From Emcibacter sp048269205 (GTDB taxonomy: Bacteria; Pseudomonadota; Alphaproteobacteria; Sphingomonadales; Emcibacteraceae), in assembly GCF_048269205.1 (NCBI RefSeq), contig NZ_JBLXJC010000002.1, forward strand, positions 248,001-312,000: 64,000 bases of DNA, read 5' to 3'. The notes beneath the pieces are model-generated. The model did not search any database. It was not told the DNA's origin and was given only the letters and a program-made list of their open reading frames with translations. The translations under genes and the position numbers were made by a program. Shown here piece by piece: positions 47,399-55,993 of the stretch (the first letter of the stretch is position 1; each line of letters begins with the position of its first letter).

Positions 47399-47716
47399 TC
47401 AGGCCTCCGGGCGGAGGCCTATTTTCTCGGCAAAGCGTTTGAATTTGAGATCATCGCCGATCAGAAGCTGAAGACCGTAGCGGGGCCGTTCGCACCAGGC
47501 GACACGGCCACCACACTGACCCAGGTCGGCAATATCGAGCAGGAACTCCTGCTTTCTTTCCAGATCCTGATCCAGGGTCATTTGCGCGCCAGCCGTGGAC
47601 ACATTGTTCAGTTCACAGGAATATCTAACCCCGTCAACGGTTAGACTGGCCTGCCAGACCACATCAAGACGGCTGTCCCGTCTTTTCTCATCATTCATCG
47701 CGATTTCTGCAGACAT
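47399..47716 (-). CDS. PilZ-domain protein
   Basis: 105 residues, almost entirely one PilZ domain. RRDSR (residues 11-15) is the arginine motif and NNVSTAGA near residue 37 is a variant of the D/N-x-S-x-x-G motif, so binding of cyclic di-GMP is plausible. PilZ-only proteins act as adaptors. It lies directly beside the sigma-54 controlled secreted protein gene but on the opposite strand. Confidence 0.87.
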   Translation of the reverse strand: MSAEIAMNDEKRRDSRLDVVWQASLTVDGVRYSCELNNVSTAGAQMTLDQDLERKQEFLLDIADLGQCGGRVAWCERPRYGLQLLIGDDLKFKRFAEKIGLRPEA

Positions 47717-47820
47717 TTACCCTCACCTGCTTATTAACTCTTTCAGCCGGGACGAAATGTAACCGAATTCTGCCTGAAAAGCAAAAACCGGTTTACTGGA
47801 TCACCCGTCTGCCCCAATTG

Positions 47821-47838
47821 TGTAAAGCTTTCCTTACA
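47821..47838. promoter_or_regulatory. Enhancer-like palindromic site 1
   Basis: TGTAAAGCTTTCCTTACA: TGTAA/TTACA arms. Nearly identical to the site at 47902 (TGTAAAG-N2-TTCCTTACA). Sits about 155 bases upstream of the sigma-54 promoter, suitable for a sigma-54 activator. Confidence 0.6.
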
Positions 47839-47901
47839 GTTTACATTCTCCCCCTAACTTACTGATATTAATAAATATATCAATATTAACCATATATTAA
47901 G

Positions 47902-47919
47902 TGTAAAGAATTCCTTACA
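47902..47919. promoter_or_regulatory. Enhancer-like palindromic site 2
   Basis: TGTAAAGAATTCCTTACA, sharing 16 of 18 positions with site 1. Starts 81 bases after site 1 and about 75 bases before the promoter. Confidence 0.6.
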
Positions 47920-47975
47920 ACTTTTTTTATTAGGCATTTCTAAATATTTAGGATTCCCGCGCTTTTTCTGCATTC

Positions 47976-47990
47976 GGCACAAAGCTTGCA
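47976..47990 (+). promoter_or_regulatory. Sigma-54 (-24/-12) promoter
   Basis: GGCACAAAGCTTGCA: GG at 47976-47977 and GC at 47988-47989 with the required 10-base spacing; agrees with TGGCAC-N5-TTGCW in all positions except the first T. Predicted transcription start near 48001, giving a leader of about 47 bases before the ATG at 48048. Confidence 0.78.
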
Positions 47991-48047
47991 TATACCTTTC
48001 AGAAATATTTGAAGTTATTTTTGATTTTAGTTATTGGGGGAAATTCC

Positions 48048-49202
48048 ATGTTTAAAAAATCTTTTGCTTTATTAACCCTTCTAGCCGGACTTGTCCCCGT
48101 GTCCAGCCTTGCGGCACCGTTTTATACAGTGGAGGTTCTGCACGGTCTGGAAGACAACTACAACACTCAGGCCTTTGGGTTGAATGATCACGGTCAGGTT
48201 GTTGGAATTTCCATCGACAACAATGATAACTTTAGTGCACTATTTTGGGAAAATGGTACGACAACCGATCTGGGCCTGACTGGTCTTTACGGGGGCTATG
48301 CGAGAGCCATCAACAACAATAGCCAGGTTGTAGGTTTCCAATGGGATGACTTCCCCTTTGATGAAAGTCCTTATGTTTGGCAGTCTGGATCGCTTACAGA
48401 TCTTTCACACCCGGATAATGAATACTCCAAATCTTATGCCATAAACAATAACGGTCAGGTTCTGATCACTTCAACTTATGGTTCGTTCTCTGGTGACAAG
48501 AGCTTCATCTGGTCACAAGGCAGCGGCTTCACAGAAATCGATCATTCCGGCCTTGGTGATACACAGAGTGTCACAATGCGGGCCCTCAATGACACCGGCC
48601 AGATCGCTGGTGATTTCAGAAATGCTGATGGTGACGCTCAACCTTTCTTTCGGGATAGTGACGGTACTTATCATATCATCCCTCTCACCGGAGACGACGC
48701 GTTCGTTCAGGGCATCAATGAAAATGGCGAAGTGGTTGGTTTCATTTACAAACTTGAATATGACCCAGATACTTTGGAACTCATCAGTGAAGACCAGATT
48801 GCCTTCAAATGGAGCGAGGCCGATGGGCTGACCATTCTGGAAGATGGCGGATATGGTTTTTCCAATGCTTATGACCTTAGTGATGATGGCGTGATCGTCG
48901 GCCGGGTAGAAACTGAAGACTACTGGCAAATTGGAACACTGTGGGAAAATGGCAACCTGCTTGAGCTGAATAATCTGATCAGTCTGAATGATCCCATTTT
49001 CGGCCTGCTTCACATAGCAGATGCCCACGGCATTAACAAATGGGGCCAAATCGCCGCTTCCGGAACACTCCTTGAAACCGGTGAACAGGTTGCCCTGCTG
49101 CTTACGCCGGAAGGACTTGTCCTTCCCGTCCCGGCACCGGCCGCGCTTGGCCTGATGATCATGGGCACAGGTCTGCTGCTTTATCGCCGCAGGCGGCCCT
49201 GA
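48048..49202 (+). CDS. Secreted PEP-CTERM-type protein with HAF repeats
   Basis: 384 residues. A signal peptide ends near residue 23 (SSLAAP). The body is built from repeats such as FGLNDHGQVVG, YAINNNGQVL, GINENGEVVG and AYDLSDDGVIVG, the extracellular HAF-repeat type with a beta-propeller-like character. The C-terminus PVPAPAALGLMIMGTG followed by a hydrophobic stretch and RRRRP is a PEP-CTERM-type sorting signal (variant PAPA instead of PEP), so processing by an exosortase is expected; none lies in the window. GC content is lower than neighbours. GGGGGAAA precedes the ATG. A sigma-54 promoter lies upstream. Confidence 0.85.
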   Translation: MFKKSFALLTLLAGLVPVSSLAAPFYTVEVLHGLEDNYNTQAFGLNDHGQVVGISIDNNDNFSALFWENGTTTDLGLTGLYGGYARAINNNSQVVGFQWDDFPFDESPYVWQSGSLTDLSHPDNEYSKSYAINNNGQVLITSTYGSFSGDKSFIWSQGSGFTEIDHSGLGDTQSVTMRALNDTGQIAGDFRNADGDAQPFFRDSDGTYHIIPLTGDDAFVQGINENGEVVGFIYKLEYDPDTLELISEDQIAFKWSEADGLTILEDGGYGFSNAYDLSDDGVIVGRVETEDYWQIGTLWENGNLLELNNLISLNDPIFGLLHIADAHGINKWGQIAASGTLLETGEQVALLLTPEGLVLPVPAPAALGLMIMGTGLLLYRRRRP

Positions 49203-49219
49203 ACATCCTCACACACAAT

Positions 49220-49249
49220 AAAAAAGGCGCCAGATGGCGCCTTTTCCTT
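49220..49249. terminator. Terminator after the PEP-CTERM gene
   Basis: Stem AAAAGGCGCC/GGCGCCTTTT with a 4-base loop, followed by CCTTTTC. It serves the plus-strand secreted protein gene and probably also the convergent TetR gene. Confidence 0.83.
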
Positions 49250-49269
49250 TTCAGCATCCTTGAGAAATC

Positions 49270-49854
49270 CTAGGCCTCGATCCCCTTGCTGACCAGGGCG
49301 AGGATCTGTTCGGTCAGGGCCTTCATGTCCAGGGCGCCGTCTTCCCGGTACCAGGCGGTAATGCCGTTCAGCGCATCGAACAGCAGGATGGCGTTGATGA
49401 CCGGATGGGCGTCCTTGCGGATGGAGCCGTCCTCCACCCCGCGGGCGATGATAGCCCGGACCCGGCTTTCGATACCCCGGTGCATCTTCAGGCTTGCCTC
49501 CCGGGCGGCGGCTTCCTCTCGCTGGCCGCGATGGCGCACATGGCAGCGGATGATATCGTCATTGAGCAGGGTGATATAATCTCGGATAAAGGCGTGAAGC
49601 TGCTGATAGCCGCTGCCGCCCGCCTCCATGACCCTATCCAGAAGGCCGTTGATTTTCTCGCTGGCCACATCCTCGCATTTGACCAGGATGTCTTCCTTGT
49701 TCTTGATGTAATAATAAAGGGTCGGCTTGGTGACGTTGTGCATCCTGGCGATATCATCCAGCGACGTCTTGTAATATCCCTTTTCCATGAATGCCTTGGC
49801 CGCATGACGCAGGATAGCATCCAGTTTCTGCTGGCGTTTTTCTTCGCGTTTCAT
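49270..49854 (-). CDS. TetR/AcrR-family regulator
   Basis: 194 residues. The helix-turn-helix (YKTSLDDIARMHNVTKPTLY near residues 27-46) has the TetR pattern and the rest is helical. It is divergent from a thiolase gene, with a perfect operator between them, so it probably regulates that gene. Resembles regulators of fatty-acyl metabolism. Ligand unknown. Confidence 0.87.
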   Translation of the reverse strand: MKREEKRQQKLDAILRHAAKAFMEKGYYKTSLDDIARMHNVTKPTLYYYIKNKEDILVKCEDVASEKINGLLDRVMEAGGSGYQQLHAFIRDYITLLNDDIIRCHVRHRGQREEAAAREASLKMHRGIESRVRAIIARGVEDGSIRKDAHPVINAILLFDALNGITAWYREDGALDMKALTEQILALVSKGIEA

Positions 49855-49991
49855 GTTAAATTCTTTTAATCTTTATTTGTTTCACACCGTCCCGGCGGAT
49901 TGCCCTATCTTGTACAGGAAAATGTTACCACTGAGTAGTATTTATTTTTCAAACAGCTGCTTGTTTTCCATGCGGGAAGGCATTATATAAC

Positions 49992-50007
49992 GTTACTCGT
50001 TAGTAAC
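49992..50007. promoter_or_regulatory. TetR operator between the regulator and thiolase genes
   Basis: GTTACTCGTTAGTAAC: perfect 6-base arms with a 4-base centre, 29 bases upstream of the thiolase ATG and about 140 bases from the TetR ATG. Position fits repression of the thiolase promoter. Confidence 0.6.
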
Positions 50008-50035
50008 ATAACACATCTATTGAGGGATCACAATC

Positions 50036-51235
50036 ATGACTGATTCAAGCAACGCAGACCCGATCGTCATCGTCGGCCTCAGCCGTACGCCCATGGGTGG
50101 CTTCCAGGGCGACTTTTCCGATGTCAAATCTCCGGACCTCGGCAGTGTCGCCATCAAGGGCGCGATGGAGCAGACCACGCTCAGCCCCGAGGATGTGGAA
50201 GAAGTGATCATGGGCTGCGTTCTGCCCGCCGGCCTTGGACAGGCCCCGGCTCGTCAGGCGGCGCTTGGTGCGGGCCTGCCCTATTCCACCGCCTGCACCA
50301 CCGTCAACAAGATGTGCGGCTCCGCCATGGAAGCGGTAATGCTGGCCTATGACCATCTGAAAGCGGGCAGTGTTGATGTGATTGTCGCCGGCGGTATGGA
50401 AAGCATGACCAACGCCCCCTATATTCTGCCCAAGATGCGCGGCGGCGCCCGCATCGGCCATACACAGGTCTATGACCATATGTTCCTGGACGGCCTGGAA
50501 GACGCCTACGAACCCGGCCGTCTGATGGGTACCTTCGCCGAGGAAACGGCGGCCCATTACCAGTTTACCCGCGAAGCCCAGGACGACTTTGCCATTGCCT
50601 CCCTTGCCCGCGCCAACAAGGCCATCGACGAAGGCTGGTTCAAGGATGAAATTACCCCGGTGACGATCAAAACCCGCAAGGGTGAGATCACCATCGACAC
50701 TGATGAGCAACCCGGCAAAGCCAGCCCGGAAAAAATCCCGAGCCTGCGTCCGGCCTTCACCAAGGACGGCACGGTGACCGCCGCCAACTCATCCAGCATC
50801 TCCGACGGCGGTGCCGCTGTGGTGATGATGAAACAGTCGGAAGCGGAAAAGCGCGGCATAAAACCGATCGCGGTTATTCACGCCCACTCCACCCACGCCC
50901 AAGAACCGGCCTGGTTCACCACGGCGCCCATCGATTCCATTAAAAAGGTCTATGCAAAAACCGGATGGACCGATGCCGACGTGGATCTTTACGAGATCAA
51001 CGAGGCCTTTGCCGTAGTCACCATGGCCGCCATGCGCGACCTGGAACTGGACCATGACAAGGTCAATGTCTATGGCGGCGCCTGCGCCCTGGGTCACCCG
51101 ATTGGCGCCACCGGCGCCCGCCTGATTGTGACCCTGGTCAATGCCCTGAAAAAACGGGGCGGCACCAAAGGTATCGCCAGCCTGTGTATCGGTGGCGGTG
51201 AAGCCACGGCCGTTGCCATCGAGCTTTGCGCCTGA
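50036..51235 (+). CDS. Acetyl-CoA C-acetyltransferase/acyltransferase (thiolase)
   Basis: 399 residues. Nucleophilic Cys94 in NKMCGSAMEA, GGACALGHPIGATGARL with the histidine, and LCIGGGEATAVAIE with the second cysteine. It probably condenses or cleaves acetoacetyl-CoA or a medium acyl-CoA; the sequence fits the PhaA/AtoB group rather than PcaF. It is the only gene of its transcript, under a TetR-type operator, and ends with a rho-independent terminator. Confidence 0.93.
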   Translation: MTDSSNADPIVIVGLSRTPMGGFQGDFSDVKSPDLGSVAIKGAMEQTTLSPEDVEEVIMGCVLPAGLGQAPARQAALGAGLPYSTACTTVNKMCGSAMEAVMLAYDHLKAGSVDVIVAGGMESMTNAPYILPKMRGGARIGHTQVYDHMFLDGLEDAYEPGRLMGTFAEETAAHYQFTREAQDDFAIASLARANKAIDEGWFKDEITPVTIKTRKGEITIDTDEQPGKASPEKIPSLRPAFTKDGTVTAANSSSISDGGAAVVMMKQSEAEKRGIKPIAVIHAHSTHAQEPAWFTTAPIDSIKKVYAKTGWTDADVDLYEINEAFAVVTMAAMRDLELDHDKVNVYGGACALGHPIGATGARLIVTLVNALKKRGGTKGIASLCIGGGEATAVAIELCA

Positions 51236-51260
51236 AACAGGCAATGCTGAAATCATCGAA

Positions 51261-51287
51261 AGGACCGGCATGCCCGGTCCTTTTTTT
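51261..51287 (+). terminator. Thiolase terminator
   Basis: Seven-base stem GGACCGG/CCGGTCC with a 5-base loop, followed by seven T, 26 bases after the thiolase stop. Confidence 0.88.
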
Positions 51288-51455
51288 GTCCGGACGCGCG
51301 CCGGTGCATAACCCCTTTTCAAATCATCAGCTTGAATTTCAGGTTCAGGTGACTATCTAAGACTCCATTGCAGCTTGATGGCGTTGCGTTCCCAGCTCAG
51401 CTGTAATAGTCTTTGCTGATGCACAAAACCTGTATGCGGAAATAACGTAACAATA

Positions 51456-53054
51456 ATGACATCGTCTTCTTTGCCATCCGCCGACCAGACCCGGGAACAG
51501 CTTTCCCGGATACTGGAAAGTGAACTGTTCACCAACAAGAACCGCCCCAAGCGGTTTCTCGACTATGTGGTGACGGAATTTCTGGAGGGACGGGAAAACC
51601 TGCTCAAGGGCTATACGCTCGGGGTCGAGGTCTTTGACAAGGATGACGATTTTGATCCGCAGGCAGACGCCATCGTCCGGGTGGAAGCCGGCCGCTTGCG
51701 CCGCCTGCTGGAGCATTATTACCTGGAGGAAGGCGCGCACGATCCGATCCTCATCAGTATGCCCAAGGGCACCTACGTTCCCCGTATCGCGGAAAATATC
51801 CCTGCCCGTCAGGAAAGCCGCGACCCGCTGATTTCCGCCGCCGCCGCGCCGCCCACCGGACCGGCCATTGCCGTCCTGCCCTTCGATAACCTGAGCGGGG
51901 AAGCGGAAACGGAAATGTTCTGTGACGGCATTACAGAGGAAATCATCACCCAGCTTTCCCTGAGCCCGAGCCTTTATGTGGTCTCCCGCAAGTCTACGCT
52001 GCGCTACAAGGGCGCACCGGTGGATATCCGCAAGCTGTGCGATGAACTGGAAGTCCATTACGTGGTCGAGGGCAGCATTCGCCGGGCCGGCAATATGGTG
52101 CGGGTGACGGCTCAGTTGCTGGACGCTACCAACGACGCCGTAATCTGGGCCAACAGCTACGACCACCAGCTCACACCGGAAAACCTGATCCTGGTGCAGG
52201 ATGAAATCGCCACCCAGGTTGCCGCCACCCTGGGCGATACCTACGGCGCCATCATGCGCACCAGCGCCGTGGCCATGAAACGGACTTCCACCGAATATAT
52301 GGAAGCCTATGAGAGCATGCTTTTGCTGCATGATTATCTGTTCGAACTGAGCCCGGAAACCCATCTGAAGGCCCGTGAGAGCCTGGAAAGAGCGGTCGAG
52401 ATCGATCCCAATTATCCGGACGCCTGGGCCGGACTGTCCTTCATCGCCCTTGATGAGTACCGGTTCAGCTTCAACCAGCAACCCCATCTGGGCGACCCGC
52501 TGGAACGGGCCCGCAAATATGCGGAAAAGTCCATCACCATGAACAGCAAATACAGCATCGCCTGGTACGCCATGACCATCATCCATTTCCACAAGGGCGA
52601 ACTGGACAAATTCGAGAATAATATCCGCATGGGCCTGACCATCGCCCCCAACAGCCCCGCCGTGCTGGCCGACAGCGGCGTATACCTGTGCCTGTGCGGG
52701 GAAATGGACAAGGGACTGAGCCTGGTCCGCAAGGCCATGCAGCTTAACCCGCAACATCCCAGCTGGTGCAAGTTTGCCCTGTTTCATGCCCATTTCCGGG
52801 AACAGGACTTCAACGGCGCGCTTGAGCAGGTCCGGGTGATTGATATGCCCGACTGGTTCTGGCCCCATGCCCTGCAGGCCATTGCCTATGCCATGCTGGA
52901 CATGGAGACCGAAAGCAGAACCGCCGCCGATCACGTTCTGAGACTTTATCCGGCGTTTCCGGATCACGGGGAAACAGAATGCCGCAAATGGTTCCGCCAG
53001 GAGGAAGACCTTGATATTTATCTGGCTGGCCTCAAGAAAGCCGGCCTGGCGTAA
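51456..53054 (+). CDS. TolB/FlgO-like and TPR domain regulator-like protein
   Basis: 532 residues in three parts. Residues 1-110 are the domain found in many adenylate-cyclase-like and TPR proteins (GYTLGVEVFDKDDDFDPQ, VRVEAGRLRRLLEHYYLEEG), which may bind DNA. Residues 133-255 begin AIAVLPFDNLSGEAETEMF and match the TolB N-terminal/FlgO-type domain. The rest is TPR repeats. There is no cyclase or kinase catalytic domain. Function unknown, probably signalling or transcriptional. The gene is 34 bases before the decarboxylase gene, so they may be co-transcribed. Confidence 0.82.
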   Translation: MTSSSLPSADQTREQLSRILESELFTNKNRPKRFLDYVVTEFLEGRENLLKGYTLGVEVFDKDDDFDPQADAIVRVEAGRLRRLLEHYYLEEGAHDPILISMPKGTYVPRIAENIPARQESRDPLISAAAAPPTGPAIAVLPFDNLSGEAETEMFCDGITEEIITQLSLSPSLYVVSRKSTLRYKGAPVDIRKLCDELEVHYVVEGSIRRAGNMVRVTAQLLDATNDAVIWANSYDHQLTPENLILVQDEIATQVAATLGDTYGAIMRTSAVAMKRTSTEYMEAYESMLLLHDYLFELSPETHLKARESLERAVEIDPNYPDAWAGLSFIALDEYRFSFNQQPHLGDPLERARKYAEKSITMNSKYSIAWYAMTIIHFHKGELDKFENNIRMGLTIAPNSPAVLADSGVYLCLCGEMDKGLSLVRKAMQLNPQHPSWCKFALFHAHFREQDFNGALEQVRVIDMPDWFWPHALQAIAYAMLDMETESRTAADHVLRLYPAFPDHGETECRKWFRQEEDLDIYLAGLKKAGLA

Positions 53055-53087
53055 GTTCCGCGCCACCCCAATTTCCGGGAGCGACCA

Positions 53088-54509
53088 ATGGACAACAGCG
53101 AATTTCGCAAACAGGCCCATAAATTTGTCGACTGGATGGCCGACTATCTTGAACATGTCGAGGACTACCCGGTCAAATCAACGGCCAGACCGGGGGAGAT
53201 CACGGCGCAAATACCCGACAGCGCCCCCGCGACCGGCGAAAATATGGATGATATTTTCCAGGATTTCCAGAACATCATCCTGCCCGGCATGACCCACTGG
53301 CAACACCCGGGATTTATGGCCTATTTCCCCGCCAATGCCAGTCCGCCCTCGGTCCTTGCCGAAATGCTGACCAGTACGCTCGCCGCCCAGTGCATGAGCT
53401 GGCAGACCTCCCCGGCTGCCACCGAACTTGAAGAGCGTATGATGGACTGGTTGCGCCAGCTGACCGGTCTGCCGGAAGAATTTGTCGGCTGCATCCAGGA
53501 CACGGCCTCCACCGCCACCCTTGCCGCCCTGCTGTGCGCCCGGGAACGGCTGCATAAATTTGCTACCAATCATTCAGGTCTCAGCATTGCAGGCACCCAC
53601 ACTACCTATGCCTCGGCCGAGGTTCATTCTTCCGTCGACAAGGCCGTCAGGATTGCCGGGCTCGGCAGTGACAACCTGCGCAAAATCACAGTGGATGAAA
53701 ATTTCGCCATGAACCCGGAAGATCTGGAGCATGCCATCGAAAGCGACCTGAATGCGGGCTGCATTCCCACCTGTGTTGTGGTAACACTGGGGTCGACATC
53801 GCTGTCGGCCATTGATCCATTGCGCAAAATCGGCGAGATCTGCCAAAAATACAAGATCTGGCTGCATGTGGATGCCGCCTGGGCCGGCAGCGCCCTAGTC
53901 CTGCCGGAGTTCCGCTGGATGATCGACGGTATCGACCTTGCCGACAGCCTGGTGTTCAATCCCCATAAATGGCTGCTGACCCAGTTTGACTGCTCTGCCT
54001 TTTTTGTCCGGGACAAGGCAGCCCTGATCCAGACCTTTGAAATCCTGCCGGAGTACCTCAAAACCCGGGAAGGTGACCGGGTGAATAACTACCGGGACTG
54101 GGGCATCCAGCTTGGCCGCAGGTTCCGGGCCCTGAAACTCTGGTTTGTCCTGCGCTCCTATGGCCAGGAAGGGTTGCAGAACCATCTGCGCAAACATATC
54201 GGTTTCTGCCAGGACCTTGCCCGGAAAGTGGAAGACCACAGAGAATTTGAACTGCTGGCGCCTCACCCGCTTGCCCTGTTCTGCTTTCGATACAAACCGG
54301 AAGGACTGGATAAAGAAGAACTGGACCTTGCAAATGAGCGCCTGTTGGAAAAAATCAACGATAGCGGCAAACTCTATCTGACCCAGACCAGGATCAACGG
54401 GCAGTATGCGCTTCGGTTTGTCTCCGGTTCCCCCACTACGGAACAACGCCATATTGACGAAGCCTGGGCATTGATTCAAAATATAGCGCTAACAGTCACA
54501 ACAAAATAA
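53088..54509 (+). CDS. PLP-dependent aromatic L-amino acid decarboxylase
   Basis: 473 residues, group II decarboxylase family. The PLP lysine is Lys294 in FNPHKWLLTQF. Other marks are HWQHPGFMAYFPANASPPS near residue 63, TDTASTATLAAL-like CIQDTASTATLAALLCARE, and DAAWAGSALVLPEFR before the lysine. Relatives decarboxylate DOPA, tryptophan or 5-hydroxytryptophan, or in plants act as aldehyde synthases. It follows the TolB/TPR protein and is the last gene before the inositol-related cluster. Confidence 0.92.
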   Translation: MDNSEFRKQAHKFVDWMADYLEHVEDYPVKSTARPGEITAQIPDSAPATGENMDDIFQDFQNIILPGMTHWQHPGFMAYFPANASPPSVLAEMLTSTLAAQCMSWQTSPAATELEERMMDWLRQLTGLPEEFVGCIQDTASTATLAALLCARERLHKFATNHSGLSIAGTHTTYASAEVHSSVDKAVRIAGLGSDNLRKITVDENFAMNPEDLEHAIESDLNAGCIPTCVVVTLGSTSLSAIDPLRKIGEICQKYKIWLHVDAAWAGSALVLPEFRWMIDGIDLADSLVFNPHKWLLTQFDCSAFFVRDKAALIQTFEILPEYLKTREGDRVNNYRDWGIQLGRRFRALKLWFVLRSYGQEGLQNHLRKHIGFCQDLARKVEDHREFELLAPHPLALFCFRYKPEGLDKEELDLANERLLEKINDSGKLYLTQTRINGQYALRFVSGSPTTEQRHIDEAWALIQNIALTVTTK

Positions 54510-54618
54510 GCTTTTTTCTGATAAATGCCCTTTTATCGTCCCAATCCGAGCCCATATATCGTCACAAGCCATGACAGATAACCGCCCGAGGGGTCGGCGG
54601 GGTTAAAAAGAGGAAGAG

Positions 54619-55977
54619 ATGGTCAACAAAGCTATTATATTGACAGGGCAGGAATCAGAAACCGAAAGTACATTAGCCCGTAACCTGATACCGGTCGGCG
54701 GCATTACCCTGCTGGAGCGACAGCTCAAAACCCTTGAAAAAATCGGCGTCCGGGAAGTTCATCTGGTAACCGACTGGTTTGTGGCTGAGCTGGAGAAGGA
54801 AATTCTGTCCTATCCCAGGAAACCCGAGGCCGTTCATATTCACCGTACCAAAGAGGCACCCGGCAAAATCCTTGAAGGCAACACGGAACAGGACAGTTGG
54901 CTTCTGCTTGAGGAAGGCGTGCTTGTTGACGACAGAATTATCACGTCCGTCATCGAAAAAAATGCGGGAACAGTGATCGCCGTCATGAACCGCGAGGATT
55001 TCCAGAACAACCAGCTTAGCTATGGTATACCGCTGTCCCTGCGCGGGCAGAACAGCGTCTTCGCCTCTGTGGCCAAAATTTCCGGCCAGACCATGCAGAC
55101 CCATGCAGAAAAACTCAATTCTCTGGAACATCTCAAGGAGGCCGTGGAAAGTCTTTCCAATTCAAATGATTGCGAGATTTTCGAGATTTCATCCATCCCG
55201 CTGTATCTGCCCAACAGGCGGCGGGATGTTGACCTGATCTGGCTGCCGGTCATGCGTCCGAAAGATGGCGTGAAAGGGACCGAGGCCCTGTTGAACAACG
55301 CCCAGAAAGGCACCCTTGACTGGCCGGCCTGGTTTATCCACCGTCCCATTGAAAACTGGATCGTCAAACATATCTGCAACCTGCCGATTACCCCGAACCA
55401 GGTCACCGTGGTGACCGGCATTCTCGGCCTTTACATCATGTATCTGTTTGCCACCGGCAACATGGCCCTGGGACTTGCCGGCGCCCTGGCAGTCGGCGTG
55501 CTGGACGGCGTGGACGGCAAGCTGGCGCGTACCAAGATGCAGCAGACCAAAATCGGCGAGCTGGAACATCTGGTAGACAAGGTGGTGGAATACGGCTGGT
55601 ATTTTGCCATCGCGGCGGCACTTTCGACAACCTACGGCTATGCCCCCTGGGTCATGGCGGCGACGCTGGTCCTGTTTCATCTGGCCGACGAGGTACAGTC
55701 GGAATTCTTCCGCCGCATGTCGGATCGGCAAATCTGCGACACCGGCAAGTTCGACCGCCGCTTTCGCATGATTGGCGGGCGGCGCAATACCCAGATGTGG
55801 GCGTTGATCCCGTTTGGCATTTTCGGGGCCTGGTATGCAGGTTTTATTTTCATTTGCTGCTATGGAATCATAACTTTCTTTGTTCATCAGGCCAGAATCA
55901 TCTACCATGCAAAGAATCTTATGGAGGCCAGCAGCGAAATATTCGTTGAAAACTTCCGTAAAACAAAAATATTCTGA
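54619..55977 (+). CDS. Fusion of degenerate nucleotidyltransferase and CDP-alcohol phosphotransferase
   Basis: 452 residues. The first 190 residues resemble sugar-nucleotidyltransferase domains (AIILTGQ, NLIPVGGITLLERQLKTLEK), but the glycine-rich loop that would read GGxGxRL is lost (ESETESTLAR), so this part is likely non-catalytic. The C-terminal half is a multi-helix CDP-alcohol phosphotransferase: DGVDGKLAR at 296-304 with D296 and D299, then G313. At the two canonical aspartate positions of G-xxx-D-xxx-D it has H317 and K321, with D320 and E324 nearby. This fused layout recalls archaeal IPCT-DIPPS. First of a plus-strand cluster. Confidence 0.82.
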   Translation: MVNKAIILTGQESETESTLARNLIPVGGITLLERQLKTLEKIGVREVHLVTDWFVAELEKEILSYPRKPEAVHIHRTKEAPGKILEGNTEQDSWLLLEEGVLVDDRIITSVIEKNAGTVIAVMNREDFQNNQLSYGIPLSLRGQNSVFASVAKISGQTMQTHAEKLNSLEHLKEAVESLSNSNDCEIFEISSIPLYLPNRRRDVDLIWLPVMRPKDGVKGTEALLNNAQKGTLDWPAWFIHRPIENWIVKHICNLPITPNQVTVVTGILGLYIMYLFATGNMALGLAGALAVGVLDGVDGKLARTKMQQTKIGELEHLVDKVVEYGWYFAIAAALSTTYGYAPWVMAATLVLFHLADEVQSEFFRRMSDRQICDTGKFDRRFRMIGGRRNTQMWALIPFGIFGAWYAGFIFICCYGIITFFVHQARIIYHAKNLMEASSEIFVENFRKTKIF

Positions 55978-55993
55978 TAAAAACACGGGTATC

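Larger units (their letters stand above)
47717..48047. other. Sigma-54 promoter region upstream of the PEP-CTERM gene
   Basis: About 330 AT-rich bases between the PilZ gene and the secreted protein gene. It contains two near-identical palindromic sites (47821-47838 and 47902-47919) and a GG-N10-GC promoter at 47976. No gene seen. Confidence 0.7.

Noticed and set aside
51357..53156. Minus-strand frame of 599 codons
   Set aside because: Antisense to the TolB/TPR gene, which has recognisable domains; the antisense product has none.
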